Of a DNA stretch of 64,000 nucleotides, positions 33,890-46,395 are shown piece by piece (position 1 is the first letter of the stretch; each line of letters opens with the position of its first letter). Source of the stretch: Lepus europaeus. Its lineage: Eukaryota; Chordata; Mammalia; Lagomorpha; Leporidae. Location: assembly GCF_033115175.1 (NCBI RefSeq), contig NC_084836.1, forward strand, positions 70,417,297 through 70,481,296. Reading direction: 5' to 3'. Both the position numbers and the translations under genes were made by a program. The notes below the pieces were generated by a model that was given only the letters and a program-made list of their open reading frames with translations, searched no databases and was not told the origin of the DNA.

Positions 33890-34900
33890 CGCCCCCGCTC
33901 TGCGTCCCCTCCCCCAGCCGAGGAGGTGCCCCAGGCCCCGCCAGGCCGGACGGGAGCGCTTCTCCACAGGGGGAGGGGAGGTCCTTCCCGCCCGGGCGGA
34001 AGCGCCTTGCGCCAGCCGGGCAGACTTCACTCTCGTCCTGGGAACATCTGGAGCGGGCTGGGAGGGGCGCGCACCCGGGGCGGGCGCGGATTGGCTGCGC
34101 TGGAGGAGGGAGGCGGGGCCAGGGCGAGGGGCGGGGCTCACTGGCCCCTTTAAAGCCTTGACATCAAGAGGCGGCTCCGGCACCCCCTTCTCTGCCCCCC
34201 GCCCCCGAGCCGCGGCCATGGACCCGGCGGATCCGGCCTGCCCTGGCCCCGCTGGACATCTGATTTCTGTGAGTTCCGGGCCGACTTGGGATTTAAAGGG
34301 CGACGATGGGGCGGTGGCGGGGGGAGGGGGGGCGGTCTGTAAGCTCCGGGCGGAGCCTGGGGGTGTGGAGGGTGAGGCTCTGGCGGCAGCCGTGGGTCCG
34401 AGGGGGCGCCACGGCTTTCTGCTCGCACCTCGCTGCGCGCCCCTCCCTCCCGCCGCGCTCTCCTCCCGCCCGGGTCGGGGGGGGGGTCCCCGCTGCGACT
34501 CGTCCGCCCCCACCCCACCCCCGCCCGCCCCCCGCGCTATCCTCGCGCACACTCCGTGGCCCCGGAAGGGAAACTTTCGGGAGTGGGGGATGTTCCGGGG
34601 GCCGGCCGCCCTCCCTCTGTGAAAGACTGACCTTGCCCCAGCCGCGCACCGCGCCCCACCCGCATCCCACCGTCCGGTACCGCTTAGCGGAGCCGGGTTG
34701 TGCGTGTGCGCGCGCGTGTGTGTGCGTGTGTGTGTGTGTGTACGCGGGTGGGGAGGTGCTGTCCCCAAAGCGCAGGCGCGGGAGCGAGCCTGGGGCTCCT
34801 CTTCGCACTCCTTCCAGTCCCCGTGGCCTGGGGCGGTAGGGCGTGGGGGAGGCGGAGAGAGGCGGAGAGACCGGGAGTCCACGCGTAACCCTGCCGAGGT
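33890..34900 (+). promoter_or_regulatory. NCKAP5L: CpG-island promoter of NCKAP5L
   Basis: This CpG-dense kilobase has an inverted CCAAT box (GATTGG, 34089-34094), GC boxes at about 34111-34120 and 34131-34139, and a TATA-like TTTAAA at 34149-34154. That arrangement would place transcription start near 34180. A downstream tract alternating GTGTGCGCGCG and TG lies at 34698-34743. It is assigned to NCKAP5L because it is the only CpG promoter on the correct side of the gene's coding exons. That link is an inference across 24.6 kb. Confidence 0.65.
34180..34268 (+). other. NCKAP5L: Probable NCKAP5L first exon (5' UTR or alternative N-terminus)
   Basis: The start is approximate (from the TATA-like element); the end is set by a donor, CT followed by GTGAGT at 34269. 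It contains GCCATGG at 34218, a strong start context, and 17 open codons (MDPADPACPGPAGHLIS) ending in phase 0. Joined directly to the exon at 58910 this would read in frame into the standard NCKAP5L start, through GLTSEA. Whether it is translated or only leader cannot be told here. Confidence 0.45.
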
Positions 34901-35474
34901 TTTGCGGGGCTGCACGCCGAAGAGAAGCTGAGGGAGGGAGGCAGGCAGGGACGGGGCAGCGCCTGGAAAACAGGCCCTCAGGTCCTGGCTGCCTTGCTGG
35001 AAGAATGCAGAGAATGTATCTGTGCCCGGCACTGCCTTGGCTCAGCCCCGCTAGGAAATCGACCCCAGCTCCCCTCTCCTTCCCCAAAGCCCTGGCACTG
35101 CCCCAAGGGCACAGAGCGCCCTCACCTCCCACGGGCCTGGTTTTCCAGGGTGCTCAGGCCTGCATCACTGAACCCACCCAAGCCTGGACGCTGCTGCTTG
35201 CTAGAGGCCGGCCGGCCTGCCTGGGGAACCAGGGTCCCCTGGCTGGAGAGGCGATCTCTGTGTTCTCGCCTCGCTACTCAGCCCCCAGCCCGGGGTGGGT
35301 CCTCCCTGCCAGCCAGAGGAAGTGGTTTGCAGCAAGAGGTCCGGGAGAGGCAGTGACGGGGTCAGCGTCTAACCATTGTGTGACCAGTTCTTTGGGGAAA
35401 ATGAATCTAATGCCGGTACTTGGCTGCAGACAGACCGTGACTTGTAGGTGTTAACGCCTACTGGCTCCCCCCTC

Positions 35475-35523
35475 CTTTTTTTTCTTTTTCTTTTTTTTTT
35501 TTTTTTTTTTTTTTGTGTGTGTA
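35475..35523. repeat. T-rich run with GTGTGTG end
   Basis: About 40 T-rich bases lie in NCKAP5L intron 1. No SINE body is attached to either side. Confidence 0.8.
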
Positions 35524-35963
35524 GACCCCTTTTCCGGCAGGAAGATCCCTTCTCCCACTTTCCCGCCCTCCCCTCCACAGTTTGGGATTAGTGGTTTCTT
35601 AACCCCCAGAAGAAAACCAAGTGCATTCCTGTCTGGGGAGATGGATACTGTCCTGTGTAGTTCAAGTTTGTTTTCCAAGTCTGTGGTCTGCGTCTGGGGT
35701 GGCTTCAGCCCTCCCAGTGTCCTGAAGTTCAGTGCTTCCTGGGAGACAGGGGAAGACCAAGAGGCCCCTGCCCTGGGCTGCAGGCGCTAAGGCTCTGTTT
35801 CTCAGCAGCACGACTCCGCAGAGGCAGGCGGAAACGCACGTGTTTGGGTACAAAGCTGCTGTCAGTTCAGGCTGAGTCAGGAGCCCGAGCTTGCTGTGTG
35901 ACTTAGCCACCACGGTCTCCCTCTCTGGGGCTCAGTTGCGTTCATTGTTAAAACCCAGCATCT

Positions 35964-36293
35964 TACTGGCGCTGTGGCTCACTAGGCTAATCCTCCACCT
36001 GTGGCGCTCACACCCTGGGTTCTAGTCCCGGTTGGGGCACCAGATTCTGTCCCGGCAGCTCCTCTTCCAGTCCAGCTCTCTGCTGTGGCCCGGGAAGGCA
36101 GTGGAGGATGGCCCAAGTGCTTGGGCCCCTGCGCCCACATGGGAGACCGGGAGGAAGTACCTGGCTCCTGGCTTCGGATCAGCACAGCGCGCTGGCCGTA
36201 GCAGCCATTTGGGGGGTGAACCAACGGGAAAAGGAAGACCTTTCTCTCTTTCTCTCTCTCTGCCTGTCAAAAAACAAAACAAAACAAAAAAAA
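35964..36293 (+). mobile_element. CSINE type B
   Basis: This is a full forward type B copy with an (AAAAC)n tail. CAGCATCT flanks both sides. Confidence 0.92.
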
Positions 36294-36301
36294 CAGCATC
36301 T

Positions 36302-38275
36302 GGACTAGAAAGCACCTCCCTTCCACACCTTGGCGTTGAATGGCCGCCCTGATGGTTGGATGCAGGGGTGAGAAAAGTCTTCTGGAACGGTGGCTCCCCT
36401 CGGAGGGATTGGGGTGTTGGGTGACGTGCATGCATCTGAAATCACAGTTGGAATGAGAACTTGGGGAGACTCTGCCCCTGCCCGAGAACACTCGCTGTCC
36501 TACTCTAGCCTGGTGCCTTGGGATATGAACTGCTGGCTAAGGTTTAGCCCACCCATCAAGGCCCTGGAGAGACATCCTGACCCAGCCAGTCTTTGAATTG
36601 GGCCTTTGGGGAGGGGTTGAGAGAGGAGGAGGCAGCCAGGGGCCAGCAGGGTAAGCAGATTCCCAGGAGACAGTCTGCATCTCAGCTGTTGGGACTTGTT
36701 TTAGGATCTGGGCCAGGGAACATAGCACACTCATCCACCCTCTTAGGAAAGGAGGGCCCCACTGCTCTTGCCCATCCCACACCCTGGCCCTACCCAGCTC
36801 ACCTCTGCACTCACAGCCCCAGCGCCCAGGCCAGGGGCCCTCACCCAGGCCGGCCGGCCTGCTAGGTACTGCAGCCCCACCGCAGCCAGGAGAAGCGGCC
36901 CCTGCCCCTCCTGTGCCAGCCTGCTTCCTGCAGGCTGGGACTTGCTTTCCAGCCCAGGAGCCAAAGACCTTCACTGCTTTGTTTGCATCCTTGGTCCCGC
37001 AGGTGAGGGGGGAGGTGGTTAGAGAGGCCCCGGGGTTGGTTACCTTTTCCTCTATTGGCTCTTTGGGGGAAGGCCTGCTGCCTATGGGGGTGTGTAGGTT
37101 AGACCCAAGGAAGCGGCCCTCACAGCTGTGAGCTCTCAGGGTGGATAATGGAAGCTCCCAGAAAGTAGTTAATGGTGGAGGATCACCTGTTGCTAGGCAG
37201 AGCTGCCGTTCCCTGCTGGGGTGTGGCCCTGAGGCTAGCCAGCCAGAAGCCCCATTAGAAGCAAGAGGAGAAAGGACTCTCGCCTGACAGCTGGAGCGGG
37301 GTTCCTGGCCCCGTCACTCCTGGATCGTTGGAGCTGTCTCTCCTTGCATGGATGGCATGTCCTTTCTTGCTCCTGTTTCTCCCAGCCCCTACCCCAGTCC
37401 ACCACCAGTACCACCAGCCGGCCGTCACCCCTACCCAGCAGGCTCCTCCAGCCCTCAGTCTGGCTGCACTAATGGACTGATTGGATTTTCTATCCTCGGA
37501 GCTTGGGATTTCTGATTGAACATGCAAATTTATGTAAATCAGTCTGGGATCTGCCACTACATCAGAACAACCTCGAGCCACAGGCTGGAAGGGATCCTGG
37601 AGACAGACTCTACCGCCCTTGTGCTAAGAATGGAGGCGCTGCAGGCCAGAGAGGGAAGTGATTCACACAGCAGTGAGCGTCGGAGGCAGGACTGCTGACT
37701 GCGGCCTGTAGTTTCACGTGGTGCCAGTCTGCCTTAAGTTTTCATTCATGGGGGAGGTTTGGCCGAATGCACAGTCTGCAGTTGCAGAGAGCTGAGCTCT
37801 TGGAGGGTCAGAGTGTTTCCCAGGGCCCCCAGGAGCGCTGTCAGCTGTCTAACATGCTCGAGGAAACCAACTTCAAATCCCTTAGGACAAGACCCTTCAT
37901 ATTTGCCCCAGACAAGTATGAAGGCCAAGGTCATTGCTTTGCTGCCTGGTTTGGCCCTTAGGGTTCCCCAGGGCTGAGCATGTGTCTGTCCCCACCATCT
38001 GTCACAGAACCAGGCGCATGGTAGGTCTCGGGTGGATCTGCACTTCAGCGCCTCCACCCGCTGCTCCTGTGTGGCCACAGTGGCGAAAGATCTCTCGCCT
38101 CCTGCGACTCTGTGCCTATCATGGCCAGCCCTCTCTGGGGATATCGGCCAGCCGGGCCTCCTGCAGGAGTGACCAGACAGGAGAAGGATCTCATGATTCT
38201 AGGATCAGTGCCAAGGATAGAAGAGGTTTGCAAAGACAGGCTGGGGTCTCCAAGAAGCAGTCTTCCAGGTCTTTT
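36302..38275. other. NCKAP5L intron 1, SINE-free stretch
   Basis: Almost 2 kb without SINEs. Nothing coding was recognised. Conserved regulatory sequence is possible. Confidence 0.4.
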
Positions 38276-38538
38276 TTTCTTAATTAAATTTTTAAAAAGA
38301 AATTTACGAGAGAGAAAGAGGAGTGTTCTTTCCTCAAATACCCACAATGCCCCTGGCCCAGGGCTGAAGCTGGGAGCCAGGTCACTCCAGATCTCCCACT
38401 TGGGTAGCAGGAACCACTACCTCTCAGATTCTGCATTAGCAAGAAGCTGGAGTCTGGATGGAACTGGACATCGACCCAGGCCATCTGATATGGGACCCAG
38501 GTGTCCTGACTACAGGTTAAATGGCCACCCCTTCCCCA
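38276..38538 (-). mobile_element. CSINE, old variant
   Basis: This is a diverged reverse copy ending GGTTAAATGGCCACCCC. Confidence 0.72.
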
Positions 38539-38539
38539 C

Positions 38540-39178
38540 TTTTTTTTTTTTTTAAGATGTATTCATTTATTAGCCGGCGCCGTGGCTCAGTAGGCTAATC
38601 CTCCGCCTTGCGGCGCCGGCACACCGGGTTCTAGTCCCGGTCGGGGCACCGATCCTGTCCCGGTTGCCCCTCTTCCAGGCCAGCTCTCTACTGTGGCCAG
38701 GGAGTGCAGTGGAGGATGGCCCAAGTCCTTGGGCCCTGCACCCCATGGGAGACCAGGAGAAGCACCTGGCTCCTGCCATTGGATCAGCACGGTGCGCCGG
38801 CCGCAGCGCGCCTACCGCGGTGGCCATTGGAGGGTGAACCAACGGCAAAAAGGAAGACCTTTCTCTCTGTCTCTCTCACTATCCACTCTGCCTGTCAAAA
38901 AAAAAAAAAAAGATGTATTCATTTATTAGAAAGGCAGAGTGATGGGGCAGGGAGGGTGGATCTTTCCTCAAATGGCCCAGGGCTGGGCCAGGCTGAAGCC
39001 AGGAGCCAGGAACTCCGTCTGAGCCTCCCACGTAGGTGTCAGGGTCGCCAGCATTTGGGCCATCCTCTGCTGCCTTCTCAGGCACATTAGCAAGGAGCTG
39101 GATCGGAATCGGAACAGCCAGGAATCAACCAGCATTGTAAGCAGCAGCTTAACCCGCTGCACCATGACAGCAGTCCTT
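38540..39178 (-). mobile_element. CSINE split by a type B insertion
   Basis: The reverse tail at 38540-38572 and body at 38911-39178 are one element. The duplicated AGATGTATTCATTTATTA marks the insertion. Confidence 0.88.
38573..38910 (+). mobile_element. CSINE type B, nested
   Basis: This is a full forward type B copy with a plain A-tail. The perfect 18-base target duplication is at 38555-38572 and 38911-38928. Confidence 0.97.
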
Positions 39179-41274
39179 CCACCCTGCCGCCCCCCCACCC
39201 CCGACTTTTTTCTTGATCTGAGCCACCTACCTGGCTGCAAGGGCCCCCCACAGTCCCCCCACTCATGGACTGTGCCTGTGGCATGGCGCTGCTTGAAGGG
39301 CTGAGTCCTCCCTTGCCTGGGCTCCTGAGCACACAGTGGAGACTGAGGCCTGCCCAGGCAGCTGCTGTGCAACCCCTTGGGACCTGGGTGCGTGAGCTCA
39401 AGAACTCCCAGCCCGATTGCCGCAGCCTGGGAAGGAGGCTTGGGACACATATGTGGAGCCTCTCCTCACCTTCTCCCCAAGCCCAGGTCTGGATGGCTCT
39501 GGAGCGTGTATCCCTGTCATCAACATCTTCCCAACACACAGCAAGTGTGGAGCCGGTCCCTTGGGGTTCCCACTGCCCGGCAGCCCTTGGCACTCATAGC
39601 CTTAGATCCGTGTGAGGGGAACTGCTTCCCCCCCGGGCCTCAGTTTCCCAGCCAATGCTCACATCACTGGGGTGTGGCAGCCACTCAGTAATTACGGTTT
39701 TCTCAGCTCTGGGAGTTACGCAGATGAAAGAGGCCTGGGGAGGCCAGGCTGTTATTAAGGTGAATTATCATTGCTGTTATTACTGATTTCTGAAAACCCA
39801 GCAGCTGCTGGGAAGAAGCCAGTCGGCCACAGCACCCTGAACCTTCACGCCAGTCCTTGCACTCTTTGGAGTGCTCCGGCACTCACCGTGCTGTTAGACA
39901 AAAATGTATAGAGATTTTAAAGAGACAGAAGCCCTGGCCGCTGCATCTGCTGCGGCCTGCAGGGGTAGGGGCCTGGGCTTCAGCTCTCACTCTCCTGTAG
40001 CTCTGTGGCCCCAGGGGCCCTCCGGGTAGGGGGTGAAATTTTCCTAGACAGGGCTGTGAGGGGCCCCTGGAACTCCTGGAGTGTGGCCCAGGGGTTTAAC
40101 AGCTGCAGCTCCCAGGGTCTGGTCCCCACCCCCTGCCCATCCAGCTTGATGTGGGGCCTGTAATTGGGCCTTTTGTGCAACTGTCTGCTGAGACACCCCT
40201 AGAACCTGTCCACAGCAGCCGCAGGCACTTGCAGGAGTCATTCACCCTGCCTCACCCCTACCCGCCCCTACCATCCCCCTTCCGCCTCTGCCCTTAACTT
40301 GGTCCCCGTCCCCAGGGAGGTAGAGGGACCCCAGCTGTCACCCCGGCAGAAGCCACTCCGACCCACTCCTGACTAGTGGTGAGGCCCACACCACAGCGTG
40401 GGGGTAGCAGGGCTTCACTCTCAGCCCGGGGTGAGGTCTCAGGGAAGAACCGGAGTGGAGATGGTGGCGGTGTCCCCCTGGTTGGAAGCTATGTGCCTCT
40501 GGCCACACCCCCTCAACGGCTCTCTTGTCCCAGGGCCCTGTCCCCACCACCTCTTGTAGGAAGAGGATGGACATCCACAGCTGGGAGCCTTCCAAATCTC
40601 CGGGTTGGGTGGTTTAATTTCTTTAAGGTTTTATATTTTTTTCCACTGGATCATTTTTTAGATTCTTTAACATAGTGCAGAAATTAAAATGATATCAAAA
40701 GGCATGCACTGAGAAACACATTCCCACCAACATCCTCCCCATCCCCATCGCTAACCACTTATTGTTTTCTTCTGTGTCCCTCCAGTTTCTTTACACAAAG
40801 CCAAACAAATACAGCTATGGACTCTTTTTCTCCTAGTCTATCCAAAGCACCACACAGTCTGTCGCCTGTCTGTTGGCAGCACCCAGCTGTGCACGGATCT
40901 TTTCCGCAGCCCCTGTCAAGTCTCCGGTTTCTGGCTGTCTTCTTTTCAAGCCGCCGTAACAAAATACCATAAATCGGTGGCTTCTAAACAGCCGACACTG
41001 ATTTCTCACAGTTTTGAAGGAGGAGAAGTCCCAAGATGAAGGCACGGGCAGCTTGGATGTCCGTGATGGCTCACAGACAGGTGCCAGAGCTGGTTCACTG
41101 GCCTCCTCTGACGGAAGGAGTGAGGGTCTCTCGGGCACAGATTTCATTCATGGATGGGCAGGGCGCCGTCCCCACGATCCAGTCACTTCCCATATGAGTT
41201 TTGGGGGGGCAGATGCATTCAGACCATGACGCCAGACTCACCACCTGTCCCCAGACTCCCCAAGCTGATCCCAA
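39179..41274. other. NCKAP5L intron 1, mostly SINE-free
   Basis: The region near 40930-41230 (GCCGTAACAAAATACCATAA and onward) resembles an old interspersed repeat common in placentals, family not assigned. The remainder is unrecognised. Confidence 0.4.
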
Positions 41275-41292
41275 TAAATAAATAAATCTTCA

Positions 41293-41344
<52 letters not shown>

Positions 41345-41357
41345 GAAAAGAAAAAGA
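41275..41357. repeat. AAAT, CA, A and AAAAG simple repeats
   Basis: An orphan SINE-like tail is followed by (CA)n, an A-run and (AAAAG)n, side by side. Confidence 0.88.
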
Positions 41358-41367
41358 ATCTCCTATG

Positions 41368-41705
41368 TGGGGCTGGCACTGTGGCATAGCGGGTAAAGCC
41401 GCCTGCAGTGCCAGCATCCCATATGGGCGCCAGTTCGAGTCGTGGCTGCTCCACTTCCGATCCAGCTCTCTGCTGTGGCCTGGGAAAACAGTGGAAGATG
41501 GCCCAAGTCCTTGGGCCCCTGCACCCACTTGGGAGACCTGGAAGAAGCTCCTGGCTCCTGGCTTCGGATCGACACAGCTCTAGCCGTTGCGGCCAACTGG
41601 GGAGTGAACCAGTGGATGGAAGACTTCTTTCTCTGCCTCTCCTTCTCTCTCTGTGTAACTCTGAGTTTCAAGTAAATAAAATAAATCTTTTTTTTTTTTT
41701 TTTTT
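41368..41705 (+). mobile_element. CSINE
   Basis: This is a full forward copy. AAGAATCTC lies on both sides as a short target duplication. Confidence 0.93.
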
Positions 41706-41963
41706 AAGAATCTCTTCTGTGTCAGTCTCTAGGGATATAATGGTGACCCAAAAGGTCGCTCACTAATCAAGTAGTTAGACAGCTCAGAACTGCAGCTGTG
41801 ATAGGGCCGCAAGGAAAGAACACGTGCTGCATGAGTGCTCTGAGAAGCTGCCCCACCTAGGGTATGTGCACATGTGAGGCGCGTGGCACGGCGCACCCGG
41901 GCTCGGGGCTGGAGTCGACAGTGCCACGTGACCTGGAACGCTGCTGTTTCTCAGCCTGACTTC

Positions 41964-42277
41964 TTTTTTTAGACTTATTGATTTAATTTGAAAGGCGGAA
42001 TTAGAGAGAGGAGAGGCAGAGAGAGAAAGAGAGAGAGACAGAGAGGTCTTTATCCGCTGGTTCACTCCCCAAATGGCCGCAATGGCCGGAGCTGCGCCGA
42101 TCCGAAGCCAGGAGCCAGGTGCTTCCTTCTGGTCTCTCATACATACGGAGACTTGGGCCATCTTCTGCTGCTTTCCCAGGCCATAGCATAGAGCTGGATC
42201 GGAAGTGAAGCAGCCTAGACTCGAACCGGTGCACTGCAGGCGGCGGCTTTATTGGCTATGCCACAGCGCCAGCCCCT
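41964..42277 (-). mobile_element. CSINE
   Basis: This is a reverse copy with a small deletion in the head, ending ATGCCACAGCGCCAGCCCC. Confidence 0.9.
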
Positions 42278-43269
42278 CAACCTGATTTCAGTGGTTTCTC
42301 TCCCATCTCCAACCCCCAACCCCGCCTGCAGTTTGTGGGATGTGCTGGGGGGGTCTTGAGTTTTATTGCATCTAAAACAAGAGGACCCCCACCTTTCTCT
42401 GCCCCAGGGCAGCTAATAATGCCTTCGCCCTAACCCCCACCCCCACCCCCACCGTACTGCCTTCCGGGCCTGGGACCTCCTCCTGAAGCTGGAGCCTTGC
42501 TCTCCACTCCACCGAAGGGAAGTTGGGGGAGAGTGCTGGCTTCTCATTTCCCCTGTAGACTGCACCTCACTTCCTGTCCCCAGGCGAGAGAAGAAGGCTA
42601 AGGCTCTTGGCTTCGCTGTCCCTTCCTCTCTCCTCCCCCACTGGCTTCCTGGGAAGCCTGCAGGCCTTGTGTGAAAGGCAGCATCAAAGCCAGGAGCTCC
42701 TCTCCATTGGCTCCGCTGGGCTCTGCACCCTGGCGGGAGAGAAGCTTGGAGGAGTGGGTACTGGGAGCAGGCGTTGGGGACTAGGAGAGTATCTGCCCAG
42801 ATCTGAGCCTGCAGGTGCAGCCCGACAGGCCACAGGCCCTTTTTGGATCTCAGCTCTGAGAGCAGGTAGCTGAAGCTCCAGCCGACGCCTCTCCCGTCCG
42901 GCCTCTACAGACCCTCTGCCCAGACTCTACCGTGGGACCCAGCAGCTAGCCCTGGTTATACCTAGAACGTGGAGAAGTTGTGGGAGCCCTGACTCCACCA
43001 GGGGATAGGAGAGGAAGGAATACTGGCTCCAGCCATGGAGCAGGAAGCACTCACCTTGAAATGCCCTCAGATCCCGCTGTCCTGAGTCACTGTGTTTCCA
43101 TGACAACCCGTGGTTTCTGCCTCCTTTTTCTGTGTCTGCCTTTCCTTCTGTCTGGAGTGGCCCCTTCCGCTTTCTCGCACAAAGATCTAAACCCTGTCTT
43201 TCTGTAAGGGCTCTGTTTCCTTCCCGATTTAAAAAATCCTCCCAATGCCTGCCTTTGTAGAACTTCCCT
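42278..43269. other. NCKAP5L intron 1 spacer
   Basis: It has a C-rich (CCCCCA)n patch near 42433-42453. Otherwise nothing was recognised. Confidence 0.45.
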
Positions 43270-44162
43270 TACAGTACAGCTCTTTACTTACATGTCCTTT
43301 TTTTCTTAAATTGACAAACATTGTGTATATTTACATATATATGTTGATATTTTGATATAAATGTATGTGTGTATCGTACAATGGCTAAATCAAGCTAATC
43401 CACATAATAACATCTATTCTCTCATATACTTTTTTGTGGTGAGAATAGGGAAAATTTGTTTGTTGGCAATTTTCAAGTGTCTTCCACATTCACTGTGCTC
43501 ACCATGCTGTGCGTTGCATCTCTTGAACTTACCTCCAATTGAAAGTTTGTGGCCTTTGACCAATGTCTCCCCCATCTGACTGCCAGCCTCTGGCGACTGA
43601 CTGTCACTCTGCTCTCTTCTGAGGCTGAATTGGGCTTTCGTGGATATGTAAGTGAGATCGTGTAACCAGTATTTGTCTTATTTTCTTTTTTATCTATGCT
43701 GTCACAAAGGACAGGATTGCCTTCTTTTTAAAAGCTGACCAGTATTCTCTGAGACATGTATACCACATTTTCTTTCTCCATCTTCTGTCAGGAGGCACTT
43801 AGGTTGGTTCCCGTGGTGTGAATGATGCTGCCTTGAACATGGGACTGTAGATATCTCTTTGACGTACTGATTCCAATTCCTTTGGATGTATACCCAGTAA
43901 TGGGGTTGCTGAGTCATATGTTCTGAGGAGCTTCCATATTTTTTCCCATAATGGCTGCTTTAATTTACATTCCCAATAACCATGTGCAAGCGTTCCCTTT
44001 TCTCCACATTCTTGCCAACAATTATCTTTTGTCTTTTTGTTGATAGCTCTTCAAACAGGTGGGAGGTGATGTCTCATTGTGGTTGTAATTGATTTCTCTA
44101 GTGATTAGGCATGTTGAGCTTTTTTTTTTCTTACAGCTGTTGGCTATTTGTTGTGTTTTTCT

Positions 44163-44470
44163 CTTTTTTAAAATTTACTTTATTTATTTGAAAGGGGAAG
44201 AGAGAGGGAGAGAGAGAGATATCTTCTATCCACTGGTTCACTCCCCAGTTGACTGCGATGGCCTGGGCTGTACCAGGCTGAATCCAGGAGCCAGGAACTT
44301 CCTCCAGTTCTCCCATGTGGGTGCAAGGGCAAAAGCACTTGGGCCATCGTCAGCTGCTTTCCCAGGTGCATTAGCAGGGAGCTGGATAGGAAGTGGAGTA
44401 GCCGGGACTCAAACCAGCATCCGTATGGGTTGTCAGCCTCCCAAGCGACAGCTTTACCACAATGCAAGCC
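44163..44470 (-). mobile_element. CSINE inside antisense L1
   Basis: This is a reverse copy. L1 text resumes at GTTTGTTGTCTTTTGAG. Confidence 0.87.
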
Positions 44471-44866
44471 CTGTTTGTTGTCTTTTGAGAAATGTCTATA
44501 GTTCAGGTTCTTTGCCCATTTTTTAAATTGGGTCATTTGATTTATTGCTATTGAGTTGAGTTCCTTATATAATGTTGACTGTTAACCGTTTATCAGATGT
44601 GTGGCTTGCAAATATTTTCTCCCATTCCACAGGTTGTCTCTTCACCTTATTGATTGTTTCCTTTGCTGTGAAAAAAGCTGTTTGGTTTGAGATAATCCCA
44701 CTGGTCTATTTTTGCTTAGTGCCTGTGTTTTGGGGGTCATGCCAGTATCATGGAATATTTCTCCTATATCTTCTTCTAGTAGTTTTACAGTATCAAGTCT
44801 TATTCTTAAGTCTTTAATCCATTTTGAATTCGTTTTTTGCATCTGGGTATCCAGTTTTACCAACAC

Positions 44867-45150
44867 TTTATTTTTATGTATTTGAAAGACAGAGAGACAG
44901 AGACAGAGAGATCTCCCATCTGCTGGTTCACTCCCCATAAGTCCACAACAGCCAGGGCCGGGCCAGGCCAAAGCCAGGAGTCAGGATCTTCCCTGTAGGT
45001 AGCAGGGACCTAGCCCTCACTTGCTGCCTCCCAGGGTGACAGTTAGCAGGAAGCGGGAATCAGGAACTGAACCAGGACTCACATCCAGGCTCTCCCTCAC
45101 GTGAGATAAGGGCATCCCAGGTGGTGACTTAACTGCTACACCAGATGCTC
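44867..45150 (-). mobile_element. CSINE inside antisense L1, old variant
   Basis: This is a reverse copy. L1 text (CCCAGCACTGTTTGTAGAAG) resumes after it. Confidence 0.8.
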
Positions 45151-45256
45151 CCACCCCCAGCACTGTTTGTAGAAGAGACGGTTCTTTCCCCATTGTGTAT
45201 TCTCGACATTTCTGTTCAAGATCAGTTGAATGTAGATGTGTGTTCTGTACTCTTTT

Positions 45257-45583
45257 TTTTTTTTTTTTTTTTGGACAGAGTGGACAATGAGAGAGACAGA
45301 GAGAAAGGTCTTCCATTTTTTCCATTGGTTCACCCCCCAATGGCTGCTACGGCCGGCTCACCGCGCTGATTTGAAGCCAGGAGCCAGGTGCTTCCTCCTG
45401 GTCTCCCATGCGGGTGCAGGGCCCAAGCACTTGGGCCATCCTCCACTGCACTCCCGGGCCACAGCAGAGAGCTGGACAGGAAGAGGAGGGACCGGGATAG
45501 AATCCGGCGCCCCGACCGGGACTAGAACCCAGTGTGCTGGCGCCACAGGCGGAGGATTAGCCTATTGAGCCACAGCACCGGCC
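45257..45583 (-). mobile_element. CSINE type B inside antisense L1
   Basis: This is a full reverse type B copy flanked by TTCTGTACTCTTTTT on both sides (from 45242 and from 45584). Confidence 0.95.
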
Positions 45584-45748
45584 TTCTGTACTCTTTTTCA
45601 TTTGCCTTGTCTGTTTTTATGCCAGCACCATGTTGCTTTGATACTGTAGCTTTGTACGAGACTTCAAATCAAATAGTATGATGCCTCCAACTTTGTTGTT
45701 TTTGCTCAAGATTACTTTAGCTGTTTGGGGTCTCTTATGGTTCTTATG

Positions 45749-45814
45749 AATTTTTTTTAAAAAAGATTTATTTATTTATTTATTTGAAAGGCAGAATTAC
45801 AAAGAGGAGGAGAC

Positions 45815-45852
<38 letters not shown>

Positions 45853-46102
45853 TCCATATGCTGGTTTGCACCAAGTGGCCCAAGGATTAGGTGTAGGCCA
45901 GGCCAAAGCCAGGAGCCAGGAACTTCTTCTGGGTTTCCCACGTGGATGCAGGAGCCCAAGGACTTGGGCTACCTTCTGCTGCTTTCCCAAGTGTGTAAGC
46001 AGAGAGCTGAATTGGAGGTGGGGTGGCCAGAAAACGATCCAGAACCCATATGGGATGCTGACCTCACAGGCTTAACCCATTATGTCCCAACACCAGCCCC
46101 AT
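45749..46102 (-). mobile_element. CSINE inside antisense L1
   Basis: This is a reverse copy with a long GA tract. L1 text resumes at ATTCCGTATAAATTTTTAGG. Confidence 0.87.
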
Positions 46103-46395
46103 TCCGTATAAATTTTTAGGAATTGTTTTTTCCATTTCTGTGAAAAATGTCATGGGACTTTTGACACAACCTGAATTGAATCTGTAGATTGCTTTGGATA
46201 GCATGAGTATTTTAACAATAATAAGTTTTCTAATCCATGAAGATGGGATATCTTTCTTTCTTTGTGTCCTGTCCAATTTCTTTCATCATTCTGTTACAGT
46301 TTTCAATGTTGAGATTTTTTGCCTCCTAGGTTAAATTTATTTCTCAGTTTACTATTACTTTGTAGCTATTTTATATGGAATTTTCTTAATTGCTT

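Noticed and set aside
33459-34622. 387-codon plus-strand open frame through the CpG island
   Set aside because: It crosses the probable transcription start and the splice donor at 34269. Composition-driven.
33662-35032. 456-codon minus-strand open frame over the NCKAP5L CpG island
   Set aside because: High GC removes stop codons. The product is Pro/Arg/Gly/Ala-rich with no family character and spans the promoter and a TG tract.
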